From assembly GCA_016223085.1 (NCBI GenBank), contig JACRPS010000003.1, positions 124,001 to 188,000 of the forward strand: DNA of 64,000 bases, written 5' to 3'. Origin of the DNA: Chloroflexota bacterium. GTDB taxonomy: Bacteria; Chloroflexota; Anaerolineae; Aggregatilineales; Phototrophicaceae. The notes beneath the pieces were generated by a model. The model was not told the origin of the DNA. It saw only the letters and a list, made by a program, of their open reading frames with translations, and searched no databases. Of the stretch, positions 51,828-59,612 are shown piece after piece. Position 1 is the stretch's first letter, and the number at the start of each line of letters is the position of its first letter. Made by a program: the position numbers and the translations under genes.

Positions 51828-52458
51828 GGCTCTTTCCTTCCGTCTCCCAACGCTTGAGTATCCGTTGAATATACCGCCAACTACGCTTGTTCTGCTCCAC
51901 CGCTTCCCGAATCGCGTCTTCAATCCAGTGCGCCGGGTAATCCTTTTCGGCGTCCTTAAGCGCATCCGCGATCATGGCGGTCAGCGGGCCGATGTTTTCT
52001 TCGTACAGGCGGTAGATATTCGGACGCTCCGGCAGAATTTCAACCGGGTTATCGGCATCGTGTGGCTGCCACTTGCCGGCCTGTAGCTGGTTCACGGCGG
52101 CGCGCCCCAGCGCCGTATTCACAAAATACAACGGTTCAACGCGGTTGTCCAGGTTGACGGGCGCGCACAGCAGCGCCCCGCGTTCGACCGCGCGAAGCAG
52201 TGCGGCATCCAGCAAATCATCGGGGTCGGCTTCGGGGTCAATCGTGGACAGGCCGCGCACCAGTTCCGGGTTGTCGGCAAAATCCTGGCGGCGCAGGTAG
52301 CGGAACTTTTCATCCTTCTGCGGCAGCGCCCAGAAGCAGAACAGAATCACCTTTAACTCGGCAGGGTCATCCACCAGCGGCAGCAGTTCGGAGAAAAACG
52401 ATGCCGGGACTTCAACCATCCGCACTTTGCCGGGCGGGAAACCATTAAACTTCTGCAT
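51748..52458 (-). CDS. dnaD: DnaD-domain primosome protein
   Basis: 236 residues. The N-terminal winged-helix-like part has F-F-S-E-L-L-P-L-V-D-D-P-A-E-L-K-V (about 18-34). The C-terminal DnaD/DnaB2 domain covers about 145-220, ending with the conserved W-R-Y-I-Q-R-I-L-K-R-W pattern (Y-I-x-x-I-L-x-x-W). In Firmicutes DnaD helps to load helicase at origins and restart sites. Its ATG shares one base with the dnaB stop. Finding dnaD with dnaC-like and dnaB genes in one operon is strong context for its role. Confidence 0.92.
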   Translation of the reverse strand: MQKFNGFPPGKVRMVEVPASFFSELLPLVDDPAELKVILFCFWALPQKDEKFRYLRRQDFADNPELVRGLSTIDPEADPDDLLDAALLRAVERGALLCAPVNLDNRVEPLYFVNTALGRAAVNQLQAGKWQPHDADNPVEILPERPNIYRLYEENIGPLTAMIADALKDAEKDYPAHWIEDAIREAVEQNKRSWRYIQRILKRWETEGKSREPVGRHAEQDGQSYVSGEYSRFIKH

Positions 52459-53819
52459 CAGATTCGGCTCAAATCTACGCTGCGTTCGGCGGCGTTGAGG
52501 AACTTCGTCAGCGTCTTTTCAAAGTAAAGCGAGATCGTACCGGTCGGCCCATTGCGGTGCTTGGCGATAATCAGATCCGCCTGATTCGGGAATTCGGTCG
52601 CTTCGTTATAGACTTCATCTCTGTATAAGAATATTACTATATCACTATCCTGCTCAATACTACCCGATTCCCTAAGGTCAGATAGGACAGGCCGCTTATC
52701 CTGCCGCTGCTCGACTGCACGCGAAAGTTGCGCCGCCGACAGCACCGGCACGTTTAGCTCGCGCGCCATCTCCTTCATACTACGGCTGATGAAACTGATT
52801 TCCTGCACGCGGTTGTTGGCATAGGCGCCGCCCGCGTTCATCAACTGTAAGTAATCCACGATCACCAGATCGAGGCCGTGTTCCCGCGCCAGCCGGTGAC
52901 ATTTCGTCCGCATCTGAATCGGATTCATGGCCGGAGTATCATCAATAAACAGCCGGAAGCTGCTGAGGTTGCCCGCCGCATGTACAAAGCGTGACCATTC
53001 CTGCGCCGTCAACTGGCCGCTGCGCAGATTCTGGCTGTTGATGCCGGCCTCCATTGAAACCAGGCGCTGGACGATCTGCTCCACGCCCATTTCCATACTG
53101 AAAACCGCGATGCGCGCGCCCAGTCGCGCCATGTTCACGGCTGCCGAAAGCATGAAACTGGTTTTACCCATCCCAGGCCGGCCCGCAAAAATGATAAGGT
53201 CAGACTTTTGCAGGCCGCCCAGCAGCTTGTCGAGGTCTTTAAAGCCGGAGGGCAGCCCCAGCGCTTCATCCTGATAGCGCATCAGGTGTTCGATGCGGTC
53301 GTAGTAGGCGCTGATCGCCTCGCGCATCGGAATCAGTTCTTTCGTGAGCTGGCGCTCGGTCACGTCAAACAGCTTCGCTTCCGAATCCGCGATGACCTGC
53401 TCAATCGTGATTTCTTCGTTCAGCGCCAGCGCCTTGATCTGATCGGAAGCCGAGATCAGACGGCGGCGCGTAGCGGCGCGCTCGACCAGCCGGGCGTATA
53501 CTTCCGCGTGGACCGAGGTCGGCGTGCTGTTAATCAGTTGGGTGATGTACGCCGGGCCGCCGATCTCGTCCAGCTTGCCGATGTCGCGCAGTTCTTCGAT
53601 CAGCGTCAGGTATTCAATCGGCTCGTCACGTTCGGCCAGCCGCTGTAGCGCCTGCCAGATGTAACGATGGCGCAGCAGGAAAAAATCGTCGGCCTGCAAA
53701 AACGCAGCCACGCCAAAATACGCCACCGGGTTGATGAGGATGGCCCCGATGGTGGCTTCTTCGGCTTCCTGGCTGTAGGGTACCGGTTGGCTTCCCCAAC
53801 CGCTGAATTGATCGCTCAT
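52458..53819 (-). CDS. dnaB: Replicative DNA helicase DnaB
   Basis: 453 residues from ATG 53819. The N-terminal domain (P-Y-S-Q-E-A-E-E-A-T-I-G-A-I-L) binds primase and forms the collar; the RecA-like motor has Walker A F-A-G-R-P-G-M-G-K-T-S (about 204-214), Walker B L-V-I-V-D-Y-L-Q-L-M, and E-S-G-S-I-E-Q-D-S-D with the arginine-finger region following. It unwinds DNA at the fork. It leads the dnaB-dnaD-dnaC-like-GNAT operon. No intein is present. Confidence 0.97.
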   Translation of the reverse strand: MSDQFSGWGSQPVPYSQEAEEATIGAILINPVAYFGVAAFLQADDFFLLRHRYIWQALQRLAERDEPIEYLTLIEELRDIGKLDEIGGPAYITQLINSTPTSVHAEVYARLVERAATRRRLISASDQIKALALNEEITIEQVIADSEAKLFDVTERQLTKELIPMREAISAYYDRIEHLMRYQDEALGLPSGFKDLDKLLGGLQKSDLIIFAGRPGMGKTSFMLSAAVNMARLGARIAVFSMEMGVEQIVQRLVSMEAGINSQNLRSGQLTAQEWSRFVHAAGNLSSFRLFIDDTPAMNPIQMRTKCHRLAREHGLDLVIVDYLQLMNAGGAYANNRVQEISFISRSMKEMARELNVPVLSAAQLSRAVEQRQDKRPVLSDLRESGSIEQDSDIVIFLYRDEVYNEATEFPNQADLIIAKHRNGPTGTISLYFEKTLTKFLNAAERSVDLSRI

Positions 53820-53837
53820 CGCTCTCCCGGCACAGAG

Positions 53838-53873
53838 AAACAAAACGGCGCGAACCCAGGGCGCACCGTTTCA
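53838..53873 (-). terminator. Possible terminator or attenuator before dnaB
   Basis: On the minus strand AACGGTGCGC pairs, with a bulge, to GCGCCGTT, followed by TTGTTTC. It lies after the DUF151 gene and 19 bp before the dnaB start codon, so it could end the upstream transcript or attenuate entry into dnaB. Confidence 0.4.
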
Positions 53874-53928
53874 GTGACCGTTGTGATGCAGAACCTTGTC
53901 ACCGGCGCGAACGAAGCCGCCGGCCAAT

Positions 53929-54453
53929 CTAATCGTCGCTGTCTTCCAGATCGTCGAAGTCCAGCGTGTCCACAAAATCGGCAAACGGACTCAGCCGCAG
54001 GTCGTCGGATTCGCCGTTGGCGCCTTTCTCGGCAGCTTCCTGCTCCACGTCCTCATCCGGCGCAGTCGCGGCGCGGTCCATCACCGTTTCCGCCACAAAG
54101 ATTGGCGCGCTCACCCGCACGGCCAGCGCAATTGCATCACTGGGGCGCGAGTCAATTTCGATTTGCTCGCCGGCGACATCCACCACAATCCGCGCATAAT
54201 ACACGTCCTGGCGCAGATCGCTGATGAGAATGTGAACGACGCGGCCACCCAATTCACGAATCGCGGATTTCAGCAGATCATGGGTCAAGGGGCGAGGTGT
54301 TGGCATTTCCTGGAGTTTCACCGTGATCGCTTCCGCTTCGCACGGCCCAATCCAGATGGGCAGGTAGCGTTCGCCGTTCACGTCTTTGAGGACAACCACC
54401 CGATGCTGCGACATAAGGCTGACCCGGATGCTGTCAATGATGACCTCGATCAT
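53929..54453 (-). CDS. Bifunctional nuclease (DUF151) family protein
   Basis: 174 residues. The DUF151 core is at 1-135, with [13 protein letters not shown] (about 30-42), the R-P-L-T-H-D-L segment and the family motif [11 protein letters not shown]. The plant homologue has DNase and RNase activity, but the role in bacteria is largely unknown. The last 40 residues are acidic and probably disordered. It lies upstream of dnaB on the same strand, separated by a possible terminator. Confidence 0.9.
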   Translation of the reverse strand: MIEVIIDSIRVSLMSQHRVVVLKDVNGERYLPIWIGPCEAEAITVKLQEMPTPRPLTHDLLKSAIRELGGRVVHILISDLRQDVYYARIVVDVAGEQIEIDSRPSDAIALAVRVSAPIFVAETVMDRAATAPDEDVEQEAAEKGANGESDDLRLSPFADFVDTLDFDDLEDSDD

Positions 54454-54603
54454 AAGTTTTAACTTTACCCCTCAGTGCCCTGATTTCCACTGATGTTGTC
54501 TTTAAGCAGATTATACCCCGAAGCAGGCATACGGCAATATACAAAAGAGCGGCAGCGGTTAAACTCTCATCCACCTGACTCGCCAATCTTCACCACTTCC
54601 GCC

Positions 54604-54609
54604 TATAAT
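54604..54609 (+). promoter_or_regulatory. -10 box upstream of the flavodoxin gene
   Basis: TATAAT at 54604-54609 in an AT-rich stretch, 90 bp before the ATG at 54699. No good -35 box is seen at the normal distance. ACTGAGGAGC before the ATG is the ribosome binding site. Confidence 0.4.
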
Positions 54610-54698
54610 AAAAAATAAATCGTTGTATTCGTTGTGTTCGCTGGATGCGGGAATCCAGAAGGACATGCCTATAAACTTATTGAACTGAGGAGCAAATC

Positions 54699-55223
54699 AT
54701 GAACATTTTGGTCGCCTATGCCAGTTCGCATGGTTCAACCGCAGAAGTCGCCGAGTTTATCGGCAAAACGCTGACGGAACGCGGACTCAAAGTGACCGTC
54801 GCTGATGTGGATTCGGTGCGGATTATCAGCCCTTACGATGTGGTCATCCTGGGCACTGCGATTCATGCTGGCGCCTGGCTGCCCCAGATGACCGACTTCG
54901 TGACCCGCTTCCAGGACAGCCTGGCGGAAAAACCGGCCTACCTGTGGGTGAGCTGCATCCGCGTTCTGGAGCCGCATGGCTTCCAGCACGTGCTGGAATA
55001 TTACATGCCTGACGACCTGATGGAGAAGTTAAACCTTCAGGACGTGACGGTCTTCCCCGGCAAACTCGACCTGCAAAATGTGGACTGGAACGAACGCTGG
55101 ACGCTGGCCGCCCGCTATGACGGCGCGACCTGGCCGAGCAGCTTCGACGGCGACTTCCGCGACTGGGACCGAATCCGCGCCTGGTGCGACAAAATCGCCG
55201 AGGGTGTCTCGGCTTTGCCCTAG
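54699..55223 (+). CDS. Flavodoxin-domain protein (HemG-like)
   Basis: 174 residues. The FMN phosphate loop is A-Y-A-S-S-H-G-S-T-A-E-V-A (about 5-17) and a second FMN loop is L-G-T-A-I-H-A-G-A-W (about 51-60). The layout fits the flavodoxin-5 group, which includes protoporphyrinogen oxidase HemG. Its exact substrate is not shown; no other haem gene adjoins. The next gene starts directly after its stop codon, so they are co-transcribed. Confidence 0.88.
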   Translation: MNILVAYASSHGSTAEVAEFIGKTLTERGLKVTVADVDSVRIISPYDVVILGTAIHAGAWLPQMTDFVTRFQDSLAEKPAYLWVSCIRVLEPHGFQHVLEYYMPDDLMEKLNLQDVTVFPGKLDLQNVDWNERWTLAARYDGATWPSSFDGDFRDWDRIRAWCDKIAEGVSALP

Positions 55224-55877
55224 ATGTGCTGGCGCTTGACGGCGGCGCTGCTGCTGGCCGCCTGTTCAACGGTTAGCCGGCAGCCCGGCGCGCGGGTTGT
55301 CCTGCTAGGGGAGCGAAATCGCTATTCGTTTGACGTGGGGGAAACCGGCTGGGACACCTTCACCGTTCCCGGCAATCTCGCGCTGTTTCAGGTCAGCAAT
55401 GGCACGTTGGAAGGCGCGGTCGTTGGCGACCGGGGTTACATCTGGTCGCTGAACAACGTTTATCATCGCAACATTGCCGTTGAGGCCACCGTTCGGCAGA
55501 CTAGAGGCAGCGTTGGCAACGGTTTTGGTTTATTATGCCGCGCCGATGCCGCTGGCAACGGTTACTATTTTGTGATTTCGAGCGCCGGACAGTTCGCTAT
55601 CCTGAAAGCGGTTCCCGGCGTGGACGACCCCACGCCGCTGGTCGCCTGGCAGAGCCATCCCGCCATCCGGCAGGGGTTTGAACCCAACACCCTCTCGATT
55701 ATTTGCGTAGATGATTATCTGGCGCTGTACGCCAACGGCCAGTTCCTCGCCGAAACCCGCGACAGCGACTTCGACGCCGGCGCGCTTGGCGTGGTGCTGG
55801 GCGCGACCGGGCAAACCGCCTGGGTGCAGTTTGATGACATCCGCGTGAATGATGCCACGATCACCGGGCCGAGGTAG
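55224..55877 (+). CDS. Lipoprotein with a concanavalin/DUF1080-like domain; stop codon in a repeat
   Basis: 217 residues. The signal ends in L-L-A-A-C (Cys about 14). The mature part looks like a jelly-roll of the DUF1080/LamG kind: N-V-Y-H-R-N-I-A-V-E-A-T-V-R-Q near 75, G-F-G-L-L-C-R-A-D-A-A-G-N-G-Y-Y-F near 100, and the end W-V-Q-F-D-D-I-R-V-N. Such domains bind carbohydrates or act as surface modules. The ATG directly follows the flavodoxin stop. The TAG stop (55875-55877) is part of a palindromic element. Confidence 0.83.
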   Translation: MCWRLTAALLLAACSTVSRQPGARVVLLGERNRYSFDVGETGWDTFTVPGNLALFQVSNGTLEGAVVGDRGYIWSLNNVYHRNIAVEATVRQTRGSVGNGFGLLCRADAAGNGYYFVISSAGQFAILKAVPGVDDPTPLVAWQSHPAIRQGFEPNTLSIICVDDYLALYANGQFLAETRDSDFDAGALGVVLGATGQTAWVQFDDIRVNDATITGPR

Positions 55878-55902
55878 GGGCTTGTCGGCGACAGGCCCCG
55901 AC
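55874..55902. repeat. Palindromic element, family D (TGTCGGCGACA core)
   Basis: 29 bp: GTAGGGGCTTGTCG then GCGACAGGCCCCGAC. Its second to fourth bases are the stop codon of the preceding lipoprotein gene. The start of a second copy ends the window at 63980-64000. Confidence 0.88.
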
Positions 55903-55909
55903 AATTGGT

Positions 55910-56764
55910 TTACCCCGACGGCGCTGGGATAATCAACTGCTGACCGACGCTGAGACGGTCGGGATTCGCCAGATTGTTCGCCTCCACAATGGCTGCAATC
56001 GTCGTGTTAAACTGCCGCGCAATCGTAAACAGGGTATCGCCGGGTTTCACCGTGTACATCGTGCCGCTGCCGGGGTTGGTTTCCGCCGCCGGCGTATCGG
56101 GCGCCGTGACCGCCGTATCCGGTGACCCACCGCCCGGGGTGCAGCCGGGAATCTGCAAAATCTGGCCGGGCTGCAATAAATCACCGGTCAACTGTGGGTT
56201 GGCCTGTCGCAGTTCCGCCAGCGACACGTTGTTGTTGGTGGCGATGCGGAACAGGTTGTCGCCGGAACGCACGGTGTAGGTACACTCGTTGCCGCCTTCA
56301 ACAAACGCTGTTGGCGTTATCAGGCCGGACGGTGTAGCGCTGGCTGCGCCGAGGGCGAACGTCGGGGTTGGCGCATTGACCGTGACTGGCCCAATCGGGC
56401 TGAACGGCGTGATAAACGTGGCCTGCGTCGGTTGAACCGCCGGGGTAGCCTCCGGTAGCACGCCGGCTTCGGTGGTTGGCTCACCGGGCGTATTATCGGT
56501 GGTTTGGGATTCAGCGGTGGGCTGGTCAGATGGCGTTTCTGGCGTCACCAGCAGCGACCGGGTCGGGGCGATGATTGTGATTGGTGGCAGCGTGGCCGTC
56601 GCCGGGAACGCGGTCAAATCCTGCAAACCGCCGGTTGCTTCCGGCACATTGACCGGGATTTCGGTTTGGTTCACCGGCTGGAACGATTCGCTCGCCTGCT
56701 GGTAACAACCCGCTAACAGAAGCAGCAAGAGCGCTATCCCAACACGCTCAACATGAATTCGCAT
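55910..56764 (-). CDS. LysM-domain lipoprotein
   Basis: 284 residues from ATG 56764 (GAGGAGAAAG before it). The lipobox L-L-A-G-C puts the lipidated Cys near 20. A Thr/Pro/Ala-rich stalk (about 25-160) is followed by two LysM domains: Y-T-V-R-S-G-D-N-L-F-R-I-A (about 165-210) and Y-T-V-K-P-G-D-T-L-F-T-I-A (about 236-280). LysM binds GlcNAc in peptidoglycan, so the protein may bridge membrane and wall. It has no catalytic domain. Confidence 0.92.
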   Translation of the reverse strand: MRIHVERVGIALLLLLLAGCYQQASESFQPVNQTEIPVNVPEATGGLQDLTAFPATATLPPITIIAPTRSLLVTPETPSDQPTAESQTTDNTPGEPTTEAGVLPEATPAVQPTQATFITPFSPIGPVTVNAPTPTFALGAASATPSGLITPTAFVEGGNECTYTVRSGDNLFRIATNNNVSLAELRQANPQLTGDLLQPGQILQIPGCTPGGGSPDTAVTAPDTPAAETNPGSGTMYTVKPGDTLFTIARQFNTTIAAIVEANNLANPDRLSVGQQLIIPAPSG

Positions 56765-56852
56765 CGAAACTTTCTCCTCGATTCCGGTGGACAAGCCCTG
56801 TTCCCCCACGTTCAGAGCATACACCCAAGCGCGTTTCCAGGCAAAGTTTGAG

Positions 56853-56881
56853 GTTGATTTTGCGTTGGGGTTGCGTTAAAA
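56853..56881 (+). promoter_or_regulatory. Promoter of the receiver-domain gene
   Basis: TTGATT (56853-56858) and TAAAAA (56876-56881), 17 bp apart, 38 bp before the GTG start at 56919. AACGAAAGG is a weak ribosome binding site. Confidence 0.45.
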
Positions 56882-56918
56882 ATAAAGTGACTACCCGGCA
56901 ACGAAAGGTATCATTGGC

Positions 56919-57323
56919 GTGGCTGCTGAGGGCAAAAAACGAATCCTGGTGGTGGACGACGACCAGGAGTTACAAAATCTTGTGAAGGCGCTGCTGGAAC
57001 GCGGCGGCTTCGAGGCTGTTCCCGCCCTGAATGTGGCAGACGCTGTTCAGATTTTGCGCGCCAGACCGATGCCCGATATGGTTCTGCTCGACCTGATGCT
57101 GCCGGACATCAGTGGGCTGGAACTGCTGCGCCAGATGCGGGCCAAAGAGGTGTTTGACCATCTGCCGGTGATTATTCTGTCGGCGCTGGCCGACCCCAGG
57201 GAAATCCGGCAGGGGCTGGAACTGGGCGCGGACCGTTACCTGACCAAGCCGTACATCGCCCACAATCTGCTGAAGACGGTCCACGAAGTGCTGCGCCAGG
57301 GCCGTACCCGCATTGAGACCTGA
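56919..57323 (+). CDS. Single-domain response regulator (CheY-like)
   Basis: 134 residues. The receiver has the acidic pocket V-V-D-D-D-Q (about 11-16), the phosphorylated Asp in L-L-D-L-M-L-P-D (about 57), the Ser in I-L-S-A and the Lys in L-T-K-P-Y. No output domain follows. The kinase partner is not adjacent; the sensor-less histidine kinase at 31615 is one candidate in the window. The start is GTG. The padR gene downstream has its own promoter-like sequence. Confidence 0.93.
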   Translation: MAAEGKKRILVVDDDQELQNLVKALLERGGFEAVPALNVADAVQILRARPMPDMVLLDLMLPDISGLELLRQMRAKEVFDHLPVIILSALADPREIRQGLELGADRYLTKPYIAHNLLKTVHEVLRQGRTRIET

Positions 57324-57327
57324 CCGC

Positions 57328-57357
57328 TTGACTCCGCTGTGACTGCCCTGCTATGCT
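57328..57357 (+). promoter_or_regulatory. Promoter of the padR gene
   Basis: TTGACT (57328-57333) and TATGCT (57352-57357), 18 bp apart, 45 bp before the ATG at 57402. It matches the dprA promoter in spacing and -10 sequence. Confidence 0.6.
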
Positions 57358-57401
57358 TAACCGTAGATCGGAATGAGCATAAACTGGATAAACTGCCGGT
57401 G

Positions 57402-58079
57402 ATGACCGATGCCGAACTCACCATTTTGAGTCTCGTGGCGGAAGGCCCGCGCTACGGCTACGAAATTCAGCAGATCATTGACGAACGCGGCCTGCGCGAG
57501 TGGCTGACCATCGGCTTTTCCTCCATTTATTACATCCTCAATAAACTCGAACAGCAGAACATCGTCACCAGCCGCCTTCAGCCGGAAGGCCGCGGCCCGG
57601 CGCGTAAGGTTTATTCAATTACCGAAGCCGGGCGCGGCATTCTGCAAACGGCCATCGCCGACCTGCTGCGCCAGCCGCGCGCGCTGGGATCGGGGTTTGA
57701 ACTGGGGCTGGCGAACCTGCGCGCGCTGAAGCCACGCCAGGTGTACCAGGTGCTGCGACATCACCGTAGCGACCTGCAGTACAATCTGGACGCGGTCGAA
57801 AAGGCGTGGCAGCGCCACCAGCAGGAAGGTACGGCCAATGGCGACCACATCCTGGCGTTGTACACCCACAGTATCGCCGTGATGCGCGCCGAACTGGAAT
57901 GGCTGGACACGTTTCTCAACGACTGGAAAACGCGCTACCCTGGTGTCGAGCAGGACAATCCATCCGACGACACCGACCCCAGCACCGCCGATACACGCGT
58001 CAATTCCCGCACGCAATCATCCGATCCGGTGAAAATGATCCAGCGCCTTAAGCGCCTGCCCAAACCTACGGACGAGTAA
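57402..58079 (+). CDS. PadR-family transcriptional regulator
   Basis: 225 residues from ATG 57402. The winged helix (about 1-85) has L-T-I-L-S-L-V-A-E-G-P-R-Y-G-Y-E-I-Q-Q and the wing G-R-G-P-A-R-K-V-Y-S-I-T-E-A-G-R. The C-terminal helical domain (about 95-185) is the VirR-like dimerisation part, and the last 40 residues are polar. PadR proteins repress genes for membrane exporters or phenolic stress; no target is evident here. The stop overlaps the convergent GT39 gene by 14 bp. Confidence 0.92.
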   Translation: MTDAELTILSLVAEGPRYGYEIQQIIDERGLREWLTIGFSSIYYILNKLEQQNIVTSRLQPEGRGPARKVYSITEAGRGILQTAIADLLRQPRALGSGFELGLANLRALKPRQVYQVLRHHRSDLQYNLDAVEKAWQRHQQEGTANGDHILALYTHSIAVMRAELEWLDTFLNDWKTRYPGVEQDNPSDDTDPSTADTRVNSRTQSSDPVKMIQRLKRLPKPTDE

Positions 58080-59553
58080 GCTCGTACACGTGGAAGCGGC
58101 CATCGTCGTACACCAGCGATACGCCAAAGCCGGCGGCGCGCAGCGCGTCCAGCCAGGGCTGGACTGGTTGCCCGGCAGGAACGGGGAAATAACGCGGCGC
58201 GGGGTCGGGCTGCAACCGGGCATCGGCGGCCAGCGCGGCGGGCGTGGAATGATATACGCGCCGTTTATCCGACCAGACACCCAGGTAATACCCCAGTTCC
58301 CACCCCAGCCAGTGATCGTAGATGATTGTCCCCAACGGCTTCTGATTGAGATAAGCTGCCAGCGCATCTATCCCATCATGCTGCCCTCGGTCGCCGCCGA
58401 TCGGGATACGCCCTTTCGCGGCGTCAAGTGCGGGCAAAACACCCAGTAAGCCGATAATCAGCAAAAGCATCTGTAGGGACACGATAGATCGTGTCCCTAC
58501 AGGCAAAATCCAGTCCAGCCCCCGCGCCAGCAGCAGCAGCGTCACCGGCAGCAGCGGCAGCAGATAACGGTCATACGTATTGAACGCCACCACCCAGTGC
58601 AGCAGGAAATACGCCAGCAGATAGGCCAGCAGCAGCGCGTCAAACAAGGTCTCCCGCCGGCGCGGCTGGCGAACAAGCCGCCTCAGGAACGTCAGCGCCG
58701 CGAATATCGTCAGGACTGCTGTCAGCCAGCCGTAACCGGCGAACCACTGCCCATAACTCACCCACTGCGCCAGACGCGGCAGCACTTCGTCGGCGCGTAT
58801 CAGGCGGCCCGGATCATTATTGGCGGCGGCCAGCGCCCACAGGCTGACGGATTGACCACGTGCCGCGTCCCAGGCGATCAGCAGCAGCAGGAACACCACG
58901 ATCAACGGCAGAGAAAAAAGGGCAGCAGATCGAAACAGCGCCGGTGTAGGGGAGGGTCTCAGACCCTCCCCTATAGACTCCCTTTTTGATACCCCCACTC
59001 CCCACCCCACCAGCAGCACCAGCGGCGCGTACAGCAGCGCCTGCTGCTTGCCGGCGAAGCCGAGCGCCAGCCACACTCCTGCCCATAGCGGACGCCGCGC
59101 CGCCGCCAGCCATAGTGATAACACGATAAACAGCAGCATCAGGCCATCGGTGAAAGCGGTCGCGCTGAAGGCCAGCGCAAACGGCGACAGCGCCACCAGT
59201 AGGGACACGATAGATCGTGTCCCTACGTCCTTCGGGTACAACCGCTTGGCCAGCGCGCCCATCGCGGCCACCAACAGGATACTGGCAAAGACGTTTGGCA
59301 CCCGCGCCGCGAATTCACCGGCGCGGCTCTCCAGCGTCAGCACGCCGTTGGGCAGCGACGTCACGCCAACCAGCGTCATGGATACGGCGCTGGCGTAGAT
59401 CGTCAGCGGCGTCTTGTCGAGCGCGCCATGCAGCAGCCAGTCGCCCTGCACCGCGGCGTTGCGGGCGAAGGTGGCAAACAGCGCCTCGTCAGGCTGAAAC
59501 CGCGCCTCCTGCGCCAGCGCGTGAAACCGCAGCCATGCTGCGATGAATAACAC
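58066..59553 (-). CDS. GT39/ArnT-type membrane glycosyltransferase with three in-frame palindromic elements
   Basis: 495 residues with about ten membrane helices. The first outer loop has F-Q-P-D-E-A (about 19-24), where GT39/GT83 enzymes carry their catalytic acid, and D-K-T-P-L follows. Such enzymes transfer a sugar from a lipid carrier to protein or glycolipid. The frame runs through three palindromic elements: residues 110-118 (V-G-T-R-S-I-V-S-L), 194-203 (I-G-E-G-L-R-P-S-P-T) and 352-360 (V-G-T-R-S-I-V-S-L). All three lie between helices or near their ends. The GTG start at 59553 is uncertain. Confidence 0.85.
   Translation of the reverse strand: MLFIAAWLRFHALAQEARFQPDEALFATFARNAAVQGDWLLHGALDKTPLTIYASAVSMTLVGVTSLPNGVLTLESRAGEFAARVPNVFASILLVAAMGALAKRLYPKDVGTRSIVSLLVALSPFALAFSATAFTDGLMLLFIVLSLWLAAARRPLWAGVWLALGFAGKQQALLYAPLVLLVGWGVGVSKRESIGEGLRPSPTPALFRSAALFSLPLIVVFLLLLIAWDAARGQSVSLWALAAANNDPGRLIRADEVLPRLAQWVSYGQWFAGYGWLTAVLTIFAALTFLRRLVRQPRRRETLFDALLLAYLLAYFLLHWVVAFNTYDRYLLPLLPVTLLLLARGLDWILPVGTRSIVSLQMLLLIIGLLGVLPALDAAKGRIPIGGDRGQHDGIDALAAYLNQKPLGTIIYDHWLGWELGYYLGVWSDKRRVYHSTPAALAADARLQPDPAPRYFPVPAGQPVQPWLDALRAAGFGVSLVYDDGRFHVYELTRP
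58473..58500. repeat. Palindromic element, family A, inside the GT39 gene
   Basis: A perfect 28-bp palindrome, half-site GTAGGGACACGATA with core GATAGATC broken only at one base pair. Translated on the minus strand as V-G-T-R-S-I-V-S-L. Confidence 0.93.
58946..58974. repeat. Palindromic element, family C (GGGTCTCAGACCC core), inside the GT39 gene
   Basis: 29 bp: GTAGGGGAGGGTCT then AGACCCTCCCCTAT. It has the shared outer ends but a third core type. Translated as I-G-E-G-L-R-P-S-P-T. Confidence 0.9.
59199..59226. repeat. Palindromic element, family A, inside the GT39 gene
   Basis: Identical in sequence to the copy at 58473-58500, and read in the same frame, giving the same nonapeptide about 240 residues earlier in the same protein. 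Confidence 0.93.
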
Positions 59554-59570
59554 CAGCAGCCACAGAACCT

Positions 59571-59606
59571 TTTCTCTGTGCCTCTGTCTCTCTGTGTCTC
59601 TGTGTT
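59571..59606. repeat. CTCTGTG tandem tract
   Basis: TTTTCTCTGTGCC, TCTGTCTC and TCTGTGTCTCTGTG form a degenerate repeat of CTCTGTG units between the DUF1028 and GT39 genes. Its end overlaps the possible ribosome binding site region of the GT39 gene. Confidence 0.7.
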
Positions 59607-59612
59607 GCGCTT

